DNA from: Saccharopolyspora rosea
GTDB taxonomy: Bacteria; Actinomycetota; Actinomycetes; Mycobacteriales; Pseudonocardiaceae
Assembly: GCF_025643595.1 (NCBI RefSeq)
Contig: NZ_CP102826.1
Span: 1,426,001-1,490,000 of the forward strand
Direction: 5' to 3'
Length of the DNA stretch: 64,000 bases
How positions within the stretch are numbered: the first letter of the stretch is position 1; each line of letters starts with the position of its first letter. A program made the translations under genes and the position numbers. Positions 1 to 8,474 of the stretch are shown here, piece after piece. The notes beneath the pieces are model-generated. The model was not told where the DNA came from. It saw only the letters and a list, made by a program, of their open reading frames with translations, and ran no database searches.

Positions 1-989
1 TGCTGGGGCTGATGCAGCCGACCGACGTGTTCCGGGCGCTGTCGAGCATCTGGGCCGCCGTGCTGGAATCCGCGCTGGACGTGTCGGTGCGCGACGTCGC
101 CCGCCGTTCGGGCGAAGACGTGCCGGCGCGCATCGCCGTCATCGGCATGGGGCGGCTCGGCGGTGCCGAACTGGGCTACGGTTCCGACGCCGACGTCATG
201 TTCGTGTGCGAACCCGTCGAAGGCGCCGAGGAATCCGCGGCGATCCGGTTCGCGACCACGGTCGTCGAGCAGGTGCGGCGCCTGCTGGGAGCGCCGAGCC
301 AGGATCCGCCGTTGGAAGTCGACATCGACCTGCGGCCGGAAGGCAGGCAGGGAGCACTGGTCCGCACCCTCGACTCCTACCTCGCCTACTACCGCCGGTG
401 GAGCGAGGCGTGGGAGTCGCAGGCGCTGTTGCGGGCTCGTGCCGTGGCAGGCGACCGCGACCTCGGTGAGCGGTTCTGCCGCGCGGTCGACCCGATCCGC
501 TACCCCGAAGGCGGCCTGGACGACGCGAAGGTGCGGGAGATCCGGCGGATCAAGGCGCGGGTCGACTCCGAGCGGTTGCCGCGCGGCGCCGATCCGGCCA
601 CCCACACCAAACTCGGCCGGGGTGGGCTGGCCGACGTCGAATGGACCCTGCAGCTGCTGCAACTGCGCCACGGGCACGAACATCCGCAGCTGCGCACTCC
701 GTCGACCGTGGACGGGCTGCGCGCGGCGGTCCGCGCCGGGCTGCTCGACGCCGGCGACGCCGACGAACTCGTCGAGGCGTGGACGCTGGCGATGCGCGTC
801 CGCAACGCGGTCATGCTGGTGCGCGGCAAGCCCGGCGACCAGTTGCCCAAGCAGTTGCGCGAGCTGAGCGCGGTCGCGGCGGCGCTGGGCTATCCGGCGG
901 GCGTCGACGCGGGCGAGGTCGTCGACGACTACCTGCGGGTCACCCGGCACGCGCGGTCCGTGGTGGAGCGGGTTTTCTACGAGTCCTGA
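1..989 (+). CDS. glnE: GlnE, glutamine synthetase adenylyltransferase/adenylyl-removing enzyme, C-terminal part (5' end outside window)
   Basis: The reading frame is open to the window edge, so the start lies upstream. It ends with TGA at 987-989. The visible ~328 residues hold the C-terminal nucleotidyltransferase half of GlnE. The segment [20 protein letters not shown] (about residues 45-64 counted from the ATG at 12) carries the GSD-x-D metal-binding aspartates, and [10 protein letters not shown] supplies the third acidic site. The helical HD-like tail follows. The family is about 1000 aa, so roughly a third is present. GlnE adds AMP to, or removes it from, the conserved tyrosine of GlnA, which is encoded 3.4 kb downstream on the other strand. 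The identification is secure; only the length is unknown. Confidence 0.95.
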   Translation, partial: LGLMQPTDVFRALSSIWAAVLESALDVSVRDVARRSGEDVPARIAVIGMGRLGGAELGYGSDADVMFVCEPVEGAEESAAIRFATTVVEQVRRLLGAPSQDPPLEVDIDLRPEGRQGALVRTLDSYLAYYRRWSEAWESQALLRARAVAGDRDLGERFCRAVDPIRYPEGGLDDAKVREIRRIKARVDSERLPRGADPATHTKLGRGGLADVEWTLQLLQLRHGHEHPQLRTPSTVDGLRAAVRAGLLDAGDADELVEAWTLAMRVRNAVMLVRGKPGDQLPKQLRELSAVAAALGYPAGVDAGEVVDDYLRVTRHARSVVERVFYES

Positions 990-1016
990 TCGCGTTCTGC
1001 GGTCTAGGGTGCGGCT

Positions 1017-1526
1017 ATGACAGCTGACCGGATCCGGCAGGCGAGGGAAAGCGACCACCCCGCGATCGTGGACGCGATCGGGCGGTGGTGGACGGACTCG
1101 CGGAGCCCGGAGCAAGCCCGGGAACTGGCGTTGCTGGTGCCCAGGCTGTTCCTGCAGCACTTCGCCGGCACCAGTTTCGTGGTGGACGGCGACACCGGCC
1201 TGGCGGGGTTCCTGGTCGGTTTCCTCTCCCACGATCGGCCGGACGTCGCCTACATCCACTTCGCGGGCGTGGACCCGCGGCGTCGGCGCAGCGGTCTGGC
1301 ACGGCGGTTGTACGAGGCGTTCTTCGACATCGCCGCGCGCGCCGGGCGCAACCGCGTCCACTGCGTCACCTCGCCGGCCAACACCGGGTCGATCCGGTTC
1401 CACCGCGCGATGGGCTTCGAATTCGTCGCGGGAGACGGCGAAGTCGGCGGAATTCCCGTGCACAGCAACTACGACGGAGCCGGGCACACCCGGGTGTGCT
1501 TGTCCCGGCGGCTCCCGGCGCGCTGA
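1017..1526 (+). CDS. GNAT-family N-acetyltransferase
   Basis: This 169-aa protein has the acetyl-CoA-binding motif A at residues 84-98 (VDPRRRRSGLARRLY, the R-x-x-G-x-A type). The B-motif follows at about 121-134 (ANTGSIRFHRAMGF). The substrate is not predictable. The ATG at 1017 sits exactly 6 nt after a TAGGGT hexamer (1005-1010), so the mRNA is probably leaderless. The stop codon TGA (1524-1526) lies inside a CTGAG sequence (1523-1527) that is the left target duplication of the adjoining insertion sequence. The C-terminus may therefore have been set by transposition, although the following CTGAG plus repeat element at 3106 shows that the same stop existed before the IS arrived. Confidence 0.85.
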   Translation: MTADRIRQARESDHPAIVDAIGRWWTDSRSPEQARELALLVPRLFLQHFAGTSFVVDGDTGLAGFLVGFLSHDRPDVAYIHFAGVDPRRRRSGLARRLYEAFFDIAARAGRNRVHCVTSPANTGSIRFHRAMGFEFVAGDGEVGGIPVHSNYDGAGHTRVCLSRRLPAR

Positions 1527-1535
1527 GCTTGGTTT

Positions 1536-2996
1536 TTAACCTTGTCGTCTGGGTTTGGTGCCCTTGTTGTGGTGGGTGGGGCGTTGGTAGGCCTCGCCGG
1601 TGGTGAGGATGCGTCCGACGTTATGGCGTGGGGCGCGGCGGCGGTTTGTTGAGCCGGGTGGTCGTCCCGGGCCGGGCCGGGTGGGTTTCGGTGCGCCCGC
1701 TGGCGAGGGGGTCTTCGTGCGCAGGTTCCGAAAACCCCGCCGGATGCGGGCGGGCGTGAGCCGCTCGGGTGGGGCTGGTTTCTCCCAGGGGCGCCGCAGG
1801 TCGGCGGTCAGTGGCCGGGCGAGGCGAAGCTGGGTGTGGGCGGTGATGATCAGCCAAGTCCAGCGGTCGGCGGCTTCGGGGTCCCGCAGTTTCGGGACGG
1901 TCCAGCCGAGGGTCTGTTTGAACAGGCGGAAGGTGTGTTCGATGTCGAAGCGGCGCAGGAATGCCTGCCAGCAGCGATCGATGTCGGCGGCGTCCAGGTC
2001 GATTGCGGAGCACCACAGCCACACCGGTTTGGCTTGGCCGCCACTGGGAAGGCGATCGACGGTGAGCCTGATGAGGGTGCCTTCGATGATCGGCAGTGGA
2101 CCCTGGTGTCCGGTCCAGGCGGCGCGGCTGGTCAGGCGGGGATGGAGTCGGTTCCAGGCTTGTGCGGTGGCGGTGCCGTAGAGCCGGGTGGGGGTGCGGG
2201 TGATGACGTGTTCGTCGCCCCAGGAAGCCGGGTCACGGAAGATGAATTCGCCGCCGTGTCGGGCAGGCCGACCGCGCGCGCCGGGCATTCGGGCCGGAGC
2301 GGGCCTGCGCAGGACGCGGTCTGAACGCATCCGGCCGAGAATCTGCACCGGCAGCCCACCCAGCAGGTGGGCGACGCGCGGGGCGTCATACCCCGCATCC
2401 AGCACCACCAGAATCTCCGGATCGCCGGGCTGCCAGTGGCCGGCTGCGATGAGCCGCTCGACGACCTGGCGGATCTGCACCGTGGTCACCGCCGCGACAT
2501 CGCAGCCCGGCTGCAGCCGGATGGCGTCCAGCAGCGCGGTCCACGACGTGCGGCCGGCCTCCAGCGCGGCGACGATCGAGTACGGCCAGCCGGGGATCAT
2601 CAGATGCTGGTCTCTGCCGCGACCGTAGGTGTGACAGAACGAGCGGTCCGGGGAGGTATTGGCATCGGGCCGCACCCAGGGGGACACATCCACCGCCAGC
2701 ACCAGCCGCCCGTCGGCCGCTCGGGGCAGCGGCAGACCCGCCAGTGTCGTCCGCAACCGCTCGATGTCGATCCGGCCGCAGTTCATCGCGTCATACAACG
2801 CGCCGTGCCCGCGCCGGTGCTCCGGCGCCAGCGACAACCCCACCAACGACCGCACCGGGCCATCGGTGCACAACACCGCCTCGGCCAGCTCGAACAACGC
2901 ATCCGCCCGCGCGGTCAGACACGCATAGAACTCCTGGCGGAACCTGACCAACTCCCCGAGCGCAGCTTCGCGATCGGGATCATGCACACTGACCAT
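1536..2996 (-). CDS. DDE transposase of an IS4/IS701-like actinobacterial family (resembles the NF041680 group)
   Basis: The protein has 486 aa from ATG at 2996. The frame stays open upstream to a TTG at 3047, but AAGGG lies 5 nt before the ATG. Candidate catalytic acidic residues are D103 (LVLAVDVSPW), D200 (EILVVLDAGYD) and E353 (FDIEHTFRLFKQ, matching the YREK-like block of IS4-type enzymes). The C-terminal ~70 residues are basic and proline-rich. The N-terminus (LVRFRQEFYACLTARADALFEL) resembles a family common in Streptomyces and relatives; family naming is from memory. Because the stop codon lies in the terminal inverted repeat, the gene fills the element. An inverted repeat at 2998-3054 immediately precedes the start and could limit translation. 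Confidence 0.85.
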   Translation of the reverse strand: MVSVHDPDREAALGELVRFRQEFYACLTARADALFELAEAVLCTDGPVRSLVGLSLAPEHRRGHGALYDAMNCGRIDIERLRTTLAGLPLPRAADGRLVLAVDVSPWVRPDANTSPDRSFCHTYGRGRDQHLMIPGWPYSIVAALEAGRTSWTALLDAIRLQPGCDVAAVTTVQIRQVVERLIAAGHWQPGDPEILVVLDAGYDAPRVAHLLGGLPVQILGRMRSDRVLRRPAPARMPGARGRPARHGGEFIFRDPASWGDEHVITRTPTRLYGTATAQAWNRLHPRLTSRAAWTGHQGPLPIIEGTLIRLTVDRLPSGGQAKPVWLWCSAIDLDAADIDRCWQAFLRRFDIEHTFRLFKQTLGWTVPKLRDPEAADRWTWLIITAHTQLRLARPLTADLRRPWEKPAPPERLTPARIRRGFRNLRTKTPSPAGAPKPTRPGPGRPPGSTNRRRAPRHNVGRILTTGEAYQRPTHHNKGTKPRRQG

Positions 2997-2997
2997 C

Positions 2998-3054
2998 GCA
3001 GCCCTTGGGTTGATCTTCTGTCTGTGGCAAGAGGAATGATCAACCAAGGGCTGC
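2998..3054 (-). promoter_or_regulatory. Inverted repeat at the transposase translation start
   Basis: Arms at 2998-3015 and 3038-3054 match over 17 bp apart from a single bulged G, with a 22-nt loop. On the transposase transcript this hairpin ends 2 nt before the ATG at 2996 and includes the AAGGG ribosome-binding sequence. In IS elements such as IS10 and IS50, comparable structures block translation from outside read-through transcripts. A similar role here is inference. Confidence 0.55.
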
Positions 3055-3110
3055 TTTCATGATCAACCGGGCCCCTGCTACCAGCGGTAGAGGTTAAAAC
3101 TCAAGCTGAG

Positions 3111-3341
3111 AGCCTGTCTCTGAACTCGTTTTGGGTGGCGGTGCCGGTGGCGGAACCTCAGCAGCCGTCTCGACTGCGGAAGCCCCTCCTGATGTATGTC
3201 CGATACACGGCGGAGGGGCTGTCCTCGCGAGACGGCCGCTGAGAACCCGCGGCGGTGCCGGTTGCTTGCGTACTCACCGAAAGAGAAAGCGGCTGGCGCC
3301 GCTTGCCACACCCCTTCCGGGAGCAAGTTCAAAGACAGGCA
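3111..3341 (+). repeat. MITE-like repeat, copy A (231 bp, no 48-bp module)
   Basis: The left end AGCCTGTCTCTGAACT and the right end (reverse complement TGCCTGTCTTTGAACT) form ~16-bp terminal inverted repeats with two mismatches. CTGAG occurs directly before (3106-3110) and after (3342-3346), suggesting a 5-bp target duplication. Inside are a 9-bp-arm hairpin (AGCCCCTCC at 3181-3189, GGAGGGGCT at 3212-3220) and, near the right end, the hairpin AAGCGGC-TGGC-GCCGCTT. No ORF is conserved between copies. Two longer relatives lie at 49798 and 55932. The IS at 1528-3105 has inserted into the left CTGAG flank of this copy. Confidence 0.85.
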
Positions 3342-3511
3342 CTGAGCCCGCCTGGGCGAGCCGGGGGAGATGGTGCTGGTCCGGACGGTGCAACCGCCGT
3401 GAGTTTCCACTGTGGACAGTCCGGACGCCAACCCGCTCGGCGGTGTCCGCCCGTCGTGCTCGGCAGTAACCTGTCGCGGCCAGGGCGTGTTGTCGCGGAT
3501 GGGGGCCGCCG

Positions 3512-4372
3512 ATGTCCGACGAATTCGAGCTGCTCGTCAACAGACAGGCGCTGCACGGTTCGAGCCCGCTGTGGATGCCCGCCCTCAACTGCGTGTACTG
3601 GGTGGACCTGCTGCGGCGGGAACTGCACACCTACCACCGGGACTCCGGGGCCGACGAGGTCGACGTGCTGCCCGCGGCGGTGACCGCGCTCGGTGCGAGC
3701 CGGAACGGGCAGCTGATCGCCGCCACTGAACACGGCTTCGCTCGCGTGCACCTCGGACGTGCCGCGCTGGAACCGGTGGTGCAGGTGCACAACGGCGACC
3801 GGATGAGCGGCGGGACGTGCGATCCTGCCGGGCGGTTCGTCGCGGGTACCACCACCCACGTGGACGAACCGCAGGGCAGCGCGTTCTACGTGCTCGACGG
3901 CAACCGGGCTCGGCTGCTCGCGCGCGGCTTCACGGCGACCCGCGGCATCGCGTGGAGCCCGGACGGCGGCCGGATGTACGCGGTGGATGCCCGGGTGATC
4001 CGGGTCTACGACTACGACCCGGACCGGGCCAGGGCCGTGGCGGGCAGGCAGTGGGTGCTGGTCGGGGAGTCGGAAGGCAGTCCGGAGGGCATCGCGGTGG
4101 ACGCCGACGGCTGCGTGTGGGTCGCGATGCAGTGGACCGGTCGCATCCACCGCTACGCGCCCGGCGGTGAGCTGGAAACCGTGCTGTGGGCGCCGACGCG
4201 GCGGGTCACCAGCCTGGCGTTCGGCGGTGCGCGGTTGGAGGAGATGTACGTGACGTCGGCGTGCTTCGGCTACGACGAGCAGTCCATGCTCACCGACCCG
4301 TACGCCGGGGCGCTGCTGCGGTTCCGGCCCGGCGTGACCGGCACGACGCCGCCTCCGTGGCGCGGCATCTGA
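3512..4372 (+). CDS. SMP-30/gluconolactonase-like beta-propeller protein with altered metal site
   Basis: The 286-aa protein has the six-bladed SMP-30/LRE fold signatures: SPLWMPALNCVYWVDL (18-33), CDPAGRFVAGT (103-113), GIAWSPDGGRMYAVDA (145-160) and PEGIAVDADGCVWVA (191-205). The family residues that bind the divalent metal are replaced. The Glu of the EGPxW motif is Ser (HGSSPLW), the Asn of NGxxWS is Arg144, the Asp of PDG is Glu192, and the NDG triad is SGG (99-101). Lactonase activity is therefore doubtful, and a binding role or an altered metal is possible. ATG at 3512 follows a weak G-rich ribosome site; a TAACCT at 3467-3472 is a possible -10. It is convergent with glnA across a perfect terminator. 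Confidence 0.75.
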   Translation: MSDEFELLVNRQALHGSSPLWMPALNCVYWVDLLRRELHTYHRDSGADEVDVLPAAVTALGASRNGQLIAATEHGFARVHLGRAALEPVVQVHNGDRMSGGTCDPAGRFVAGTTTHVDEPQGSAFYVLDGNRARLLARGFTATRGIAWSPDGGRMYAVDARVIRVYDYDPDRARAVAGRQWVLVGESEGSPEGIAVDADGCVWVAMQWTGRIHRYAPGGELETVLWAPTRRVTSLAFGGARLEEMYVTSACFGYDEQSMLTDPYAGALLRFRPGVTGTTPPPWRGI

Positions 4373-4421
4373 TCGGCGAAGGGGCGGGTGGTCCACAGTG
4401 GACCACCCGCCCCTTCGCCGA
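4373..4421. terminator. Bidirectional terminator between SMP-30-like gene and glnA
   Basis: The arms at 4373-4396 and 4398-4421 are perfectly complementary over 24 bp around a single central base. The left arm begins right after the SMP-30-like stop codon, and the right arm ends 11 nt from the glnA stop. There is no T-tract, as is common for actinobacterial hairpin terminators. Confidence 0.85.
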
Positions 4422-4432
4422 CGGCAAGCCGA

Positions 4433-5857
4433 TCAGACGTCGAAGTACAGCGCGTACTCGTGCGGGTGCGGCCGCAGGCGGATCGGGTCGATCTCGTCCT
4501 CCCGCTTGAGCCGGATCCAGGTCTCGATCAGGTCCGGGGTGAACACGCCGCCTTCGAGCAGGAACTCGTGGTCGGTCTCCAGGTTGTCGATGACCTTGGC
4601 CAGGCTGTCCGGCACCTGCGGGACGTTCCTGGCCTCCTCGGGCGGCAGCTCGTAGAGGTCCTTGTCGATCGGCTCGGCCGGCTCGATCTTGTTCTTGATG
4701 CCGTCCATGCCGGCCATCAGCATCGCGGCGAACGCCAGGTACGGGTTGCCGGACGGGTCCGGGCAGCGGAACTCGACGCGCTTGGCCTTCGGGTTCGAGC
4801 CGGTGATCGGGATGCGCATGCAGGCCGAGCGGTTGCGCTGCGAGTACACCAGGTTCACCGGCGCCTCGAAGCCCGGCACCAGGCGGTGGTAGGAGTTCAC
4901 CGTCGGGTTGGTGAACGCCAGCAGGCTCGGCGCGTGGTGCAGGATGCCGCCGATGTAGTAGCGGGCGGTGTCCGACAGACCGGCGTAGCCGGACTCGTCG
5001 TAGAACAGCGGGGAGCCGTCCTTCCACAGCGACTGGTGGCAGTGCATGCCCGAGCCGTTGTCGCCGAACAGCGGCTTCGGCATGAAGGTGACCGTCTTGC
5101 CCTGCTGCCAGGCGGTGTTCTTGATGATGTACTTGAACAGCTGCAGGTCGTCGGCGGCGTGCAGCATGGTGTTGAACTTGTAGTTGATCTCCGCCTGGCC
5201 GCCGGTGCCGACCTCGTGGTGGGCGCGCTCGACGGTGAAACCGGACGCGATCAGCTGCTGGGTCATCTGGTCGCGCAGGTCGGCGAAGTGGTCGTACGGG
5301 CTGACCGGGAAGTAGCCGCCCTTCATGCGGGTCTTGTAGCCGCGGTTGCCGCCCTCCTCGTCGCGGCCGGTGTTCCACCAGCCCTCGACCGAGTCGACCT
5401 CGGCGAAGGTCTTGTTCGCGGCCTCGCCGAACTTCACCGAGTCGAAGATGTAGAACTCGGCCTCGGCGCCGAAGAACGCGGTGTCCGCGATGCCGGACTC
5501 GGCCAGGTACTGCTCGGCCTTGCGCGCGATGTTGCGCGGGTCGCGGCTGTAGGGCTCCAGGGTGAACGGGTCGTGCACGAAGAAGTTCAGGATCAGCGTC
5601 TTCTCCGCGCGGAACGGGTCCACCCGAGCGGTGTAGGGGTCGGGCAGCAGCAGCATGTCCGACTCGTGGATGGACTGGAAGCCGCGCACCGAGGAACCGT
5701 CGAACGCCAGGCCCTCGGTGAAGGTGTCCGCTTCGAACGCGGCGGCGGGTACCGTGAAGTGCTGCATGACGCCCGGCAGGTCGCAGAACCGGACATCGAC
5801 GAACTTCACGTCCTCGTCGGAGATGAAGCGCAGGACCTCGTCAGGATTCTTGAACAA
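4433..5857 (-). CDS. glnA: Glutamine synthetase type I (GlnA), adenylylation-type
   Basis: This is a 474-aa class I-beta glutamine synthetase that condenses glutamate, ammonia and ATP. Recognisable blocks are the N-terminal DGSSVRGF latch region, the metal-site segment [11 protein letters not shown], the [15 protein letters not shown]/Glu segment and [10 protein letters not shown], whose tyrosine is the site adenylylated by GlnE. The frame is open to an ATG at 5965, but that codon lies inside the GlnR-type operator. The better start is TTG at 5855-5857, preceded by AAGGAG (5867-5872 on the plus strand) at 9-nt spacing. It gives MFKNPDEVL, the usual family N-terminus and length. Nitrogen control by GlnR is strongly suggested by the operator. 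Confidence 0.97.
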   Translation of the reverse strand: MFKNPDEVLRFISDEDVKFVDVRFCDLPGVMQHFTVPAAAFEADTFTEGLAFDGSSVRGFQSIHESDMLLLPDPYTARVDPFRAEKTLILNFFVHDPFTLEPYSRDPRNIARKAEQYLAESGIADTAFFGAEAEFYIFDSVKFGEAANKTFAEVDSVEGWWNTGRDEEGGNRGYKTRMKGGYFPVSPYDHFADLRDQMTQQLIASGFTVERAHHEVGTGGQAEINYKFNTMLHAADDLQLFKYIIKNTAWQQGKTVTFMPKPLFGDNGSGMHCHQSLWKDGSPLFYDESGYAGLSDTARYYIGGILHHAPSLLAFTNPTVNSYHRLVPGFEAPVNLVYSQRNRSACMRIPITGSNPKAKRVEFRCPDPSGNPYLAFAAMLMAGMDGIKNKIEPAEPIDKDLYELPPEEARNVPQVPDSLAKVIDNLETDHEFLLEGGVFTPDLIETWIRLKREDEIDPIRLRPHPHEYALYFDV

Positions 5858-5949
5858 CCTCGGTGGCTCCTTCACGCACTCGTACAGCTCACCGACGTCA
5901 CGCCGAAAACCACCGCCCGCCGGCTCGCGAACGACGGTATGACACCGGT

Positions 5950-5987
5950 GTTGCCCGGTCGTCACCCATGTGTTTCGCGGGTGTTAA
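5950..5987 (-). promoter_or_regulatory. GlnR-type operator upstream of glnA
   Basis: Reading the minus strand there are four 5-mers, TTAAC, GAAAC, GTGAC and GCAAC, each separated by exactly 6 nt (11-bp periodicity). This matches the two a-b site pairs of the actinobacterial GlnR box (gTnAC-n6-GaAAC repeated). It ends 92 bp upstream of the TTG start of glnA and lies between glnA and the divergent RDD gene. Confidence 0.88.
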
Positions 5988-6064
5988 CGCACGTCTGATC
6001 GGGTGGCCGGGCTTGCGCGGCGGCCGCCGGTGGTGCATGGGGACCGGGACGTACCCTGGGTGAC

Positions 6065-6535
6065 GTGCGTAAAGTCATCGGCTCGTGGCTGGACGGCCCG
6101 AGAGCAGCGTTGCACGACGCGCGGGAGAGGGCCGACGAGGACCGGCCGCGCTGGCGGGGCGAGCGCATGGGCCTGCCGCAGGACGGTCCCGGCTCGGCGG
6201 CGCCGCTGGGCAAGCGCTTCGCGGCCTTCCTGATCGACCTGGTCCTGGCGACGCTCATCACCGGTGCGTTCACCGTGCCGAAGCTCCCGGGCGACTGGAG
6301 CGTGCTCACCTGGTTCGTGATCACCGTGGTCCCGGTGAGCTTCTTCGGCGCGACCCCGGGCATGGCCGCGTTGCGCATCTGGGTGGCCCGGGTGGACGGC
6401 GCCGCGATGGTCGGTCCGCTGCGCGCGGCCCTGCGCTGCGTCCTGACGTTCCTGATCATCCCGGCCGTGGTGTGGAACTTCGACGGCCGGTCCTGGCACG
6501 ACCGGATGTCCGGCACGATCGTGCTGCGCCGCTGA
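6065..6535 (+). CDS. RDD-family membrane protein
   Basis: The protein has 156 aa, with a hydrophilic N-terminus of about 45 residues followed by the RDD-domain segment GKRFAAFLIDLVLATLI (conserved Arg and Asp). Two to three further hydrophobic spans follow, ending RSWHDRMSGTIVL with the last conserved Asp. Function is unknown; RDD proteins are small inner-membrane proteins, some implicated in transport. GTG at 6065 lies 7 nt after TACCCT (6052-6057), so it is probably leaderless. It is divergent from glnA and convergent with the DUF4191 gene, an arrangement I recall as conserved next to glnA in mycobacteria and streptomycetes. Confidence 0.85.
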   Translation: MRKVIGSWLDGPRAALHDARERADEDRPRWRGERMGLPQDGPGSAAPLGKRFAAFLIDLVLATLITGAFTVPKLPGDWSVLTWFVITVVPVSFFGATPGMAALRIWVARVDGAAMVGPLRAALRCVLTFLIIPAVVWNFDGRSWHDRMSGTIVLRR

Positions 6536-6541
6536 CACGAC

Positions 6542-6571
6542 GACGGGCCCGGGACGCGTCCCGGGCCCGTC
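6542..6571. terminator. Perfect 30-bp palindrome between RDD and DUF4191 genes
   Basis: Arms 6542-6556 and 6557-6571 are fully complementary and GC-rich. The palindrome sits 6 nt after the RDD stop codon and 14 nt from the DUF4191 stop, so it can serve both convergent genes. Confidence 0.8.
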
Positions 6572-6585
6572 CGACGTGCGGTCCC

Positions 6586-7323
6586 TCACTTGGCGCGGCG
6601 CGCCGCCCGCTGCACGTTGCGCATCTTGGCGCCCTGCGGCAGCGGCCCCTTCGGCATGGCGTTGCCCCCTCGGCTGGCCAGCGCGGCGAGCCGGTTCTCC
6701 AGCGAGTCGATCTGGTTCGGCCCGATGTTGCGAGGCAGCTTCATGATGTGCGTCTGCAGCTTCCGCAGCGGGATCTGCTTCTCGTCGTCGCCGTTGCCGA
6801 CGAAGATCTCGTAGATCGGGGTTTCGCCGACGACCCGGGCGACCCGCTTCTTCTCCTGCGCCATGAGCGACTTCACGCGGTGCGGTGCGCCTTCCCCGAC
6901 GAGCACGACGCCCGGACGGCCGATCACCCGGTGCACGGCGTCGAGCTGGCTGGTCCCGGCGACCGCCTGGCTGACCACCCACCGGCCCCGGAGGTTGTCC
7001 AGCGCCCAGCCGGCAGCACCCGGTTGCCCCTCCGCCTTGCTGAACACCGTCGCCTGCACGCGGCGGCCGAAGATGATGACGGCGGCGAGCACGCCCAGCG
7101 CCAGGCCCACGGGCAGGAACATCCACTGCAGGCCCCAGATCATGCCGAGCAGGAACACCACGACGGCCACGCCGACGAACGCCCCGAGCATCAGCGGCAG
7201 GAGGAGCTTGTCCTCCCGGCGCTGCATCTTGAACGCCTCGAAGATCTGCTTGACGCGGGCCAGCGCCGCCCCGCGCCGTTCCTTGGCCGCCGCTTTCTTG
7301 GCGGCCTTGTCCTGCTTGGCCAT
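6586..7323 (-). CDS. DUF4191 family membrane protein
   Basis: The protein has 245 aa. It starts with a Lys/Ala-rich basic segment (residues 1-20), then two adjacent transmembrane helices (about 41-61 and 67-87), then a soluble C-terminal domain ending in a basic tail. This matches the actinobacterial DUF4191 family, normally found beside lipA, as here (lipA ends ~100 bp upstream on the same strand). Molecular role is unknown. ATG at 7321-7323 is the only sensible start. Confidence 0.85.
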   Translation of the reverse strand: MAKQDKAAKKAAAKERRGAALARVKQIFEAFKMQRREDKLLLPLMLGAFVGVAVVVFLLGMIWGLQWMFLPVGLALGVLAAVIIFGRRVQATVFSKAEGQPGAAGWALDNLRGRWVVSQAVAGTSQLDAVHRVIGRPGVVLVGEGAPHRVKSLMAQEKKRVARVVGETPIYEIFVGNGDDEKQIPLRKLQTHIMKLPRNIGPNQIDSLENRLAALASRGGNAMPKGPLPQGAKMRNVQRAARRAK

Positions 7324-7423
7324 GGTTTTCAGGATACGGCTGTGCTCGGCACGGGTGCAGGCGCGGTCCGCAGCCCGTGACCGAGATGTGAGGACGGCCG
7401 CTCGCGCCCCGCCTCCGGCGGGC

Positions 7424-8425
7424 TCAGCGGGTCAGGAGGCTGGAGGCTTCCTGGGCGGCGGAACCCGCCTCGGCCAGGTGCTTCAGGTTCTCCGGCAGGG
7501 GCATGCCGCGGTGGACCGTGGCCTTGGCGAACAGCCGTCCCGCGCGGTAGCTGGAGCGCACCAGCGGTCCGGCCATGACGCCGGGGAAACCGATCTCCTC
7601 GGCGGCCTTGGTGTGCTCGACGAACTCCTCCGGCTTGACCCACCGGTGCACCGGCAGGTGGCGCGGGCTGGGCCGCAGGTACTGCGTGATGGTGATGATG
7701 TCGCAGCCCGCGTCGTGGAGTTCCTGCAGCGCGGGGCGGACCTCCTCGGGCTCCTCGCCCATGCCCAGGATGAGGTTCGACTTGGTCACCAGCCCGTCCT
7801 CGCGGGCCCGGGTGAGCACCTCCAGCGACCGCTCGTAGCGGAACGCCGGGCGGATCCGCTTGAACAACCGCGGAACGGTCTCGACGTTGTGCGCCAGCAC
7901 CTCCGGACGGGAGCCGAACACCTCGGCGAGCTGGTCCGGGTCGGCGTTGAAGTCGGGGATGAGCAGCTCCACCCCGGTGCCCGGGTTGAGCGCGTGGATC
8001 TGCCGGACCGTCTCGGCGTACAGCCAGGCGCCGCCGTCGTCCAGGTCGTCCCGGGCGACACCGGTGACCGTGGAGTAGCGCAGGCCCATCGCCTGCACCG
8101 ACTCGGCCACGCGGCGCGGCTCCTCGACGTCGAGCTCGGCGGGCTTGCCGGTGTCGATCTGGCAGAAGTCGCAGCGCCGGGTGCACTGGTCACCGCCGAT
8201 GAGGAAGGTGGCCTCCCGGTCCTCCCAGCATTCGAAGATGTTGGGGCAGCCCGCCTCCTCGCAGACGGTGTGCAGGCCCTCGCGGCGGACCAGGCCCTTG
8301 AGCTCCTTGTACTCCGGGCCCATCCGCGCGCGGGTCTTGATCCACGACGGCTTCTTCTCGATCGGCGTCTGGCTGTTGCGGACTTCCAGCCGCAACAGCT
8401 TCCGCCCCTCCGGCGCGACACTCAC
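7424..8425 (-). CDS. lipA: Lipoyl synthase (radical SAM)
   Basis: LipA (333 aa) inserts two sulfurs into protein-bound octanoyl groups. The auxiliary cluster motif [12 protein letters not shown] (C-x4-C-x5-C) and the radical-SAM motif CTRRCDFC (C-x3-C-x2-C) are both intact. GTG at 8425 lies 7 nt from TAGCCT (8433-8438, minus strand), so the gene is probably leaderless and has its own promoter. The usual partner lipB is not adjacent but 4.3 kb away on the same strand, separated by five unrelated genes. The likely substrate in this window is the E2 subunit encoded at 14463-16214. Confidence 0.97.
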   Translation of the reverse strand: MSVAPEGRKLLRLEVRNSQTPIEKKPSWIKTRARMGPEYKELKGLVRREGLHTVCEEAGCPNIFECWEDREATFLIGGDQCTRRCDFCQIDTGKPAELDVEEPRRVAESVQAMGLRYSTVTGVARDDLDDGGAWLYAETVRQIHALNPGTGVELLIPDFNADPDQLAEVFGSRPEVLAHNVETVPRLFKRIRPAFRYERSLEVLTRAREDGLVTKSNLILGMGEEPEEVRPALQELHDAGCDIITITQYLRPSPRHLPVHRWVKPEEFVEHTKAAEEIGFPGVMAGPLVRSSYRAGRLFAKATVHRGMPLPENLKHLAEAGSAAQEASSLLTR

Positions 8426-8474
8426 GCTCCACAGGCTACGCCCCGCGGCAAGCCGTCCAGCGGCGCGATCCGCC

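Larger units (their letters stand above)
1528..3105 (-). mobile_element. Complete insertion sequence, about 1578 bp, with terminal inverted repeats and 5-bp CTGAG target duplication
   Basis: The left end reads CTTGGTTTTTAACCT (1528-1542). The right end (3091-3105) is its reverse complement with 2 mismatches in 15 (CTTGAGTTTTAACCT when read inward). Both ends are flanked by CTGAG (1523-1527 and 3106-3110), which is a clean target-site duplication. A single full-length DDE transposase gene fills the element on the minus strand, and its TAA stop (1536-1538) lies within the left inverted repeat. The element looks intact and recently inserted. The neighbouring repeat element at 3111 begins immediately after the right CTGAG. 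Confidence 0.9.

Noticed and set aside
1522-3110. A 6-bp GCTGAG target duplication for the IS
   Set aside because: The sixth base (G) is equally explained as the last base of the right inverted repeat. A 5-bp CTGAG leaves better-matching 15-bp terminal repeats and agrees with the repeat flanks.
3078-3431. Short open frames within the repeat copies (also at 49807-50178 and 55994-56361)
   Set aside because: The same reading frame is not preserved among the three copies and contains no domain. The conservation is of nucleotide ends and hairpins.
5858-5965. 36-residue N-terminal extension of GlnA from the ATG at 5965
   Set aside because: It overlaps the GlnR operator, lacks a ribosome site and is not part of the GlnA family. 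TTG at 5857 has AAGGAG.
4388-5998. 536-codon plus-strand frame opposite glnA
   Set aside because: Third-position GC of glnA creates this frame; it has no start signals and crosses the GlnR operator.
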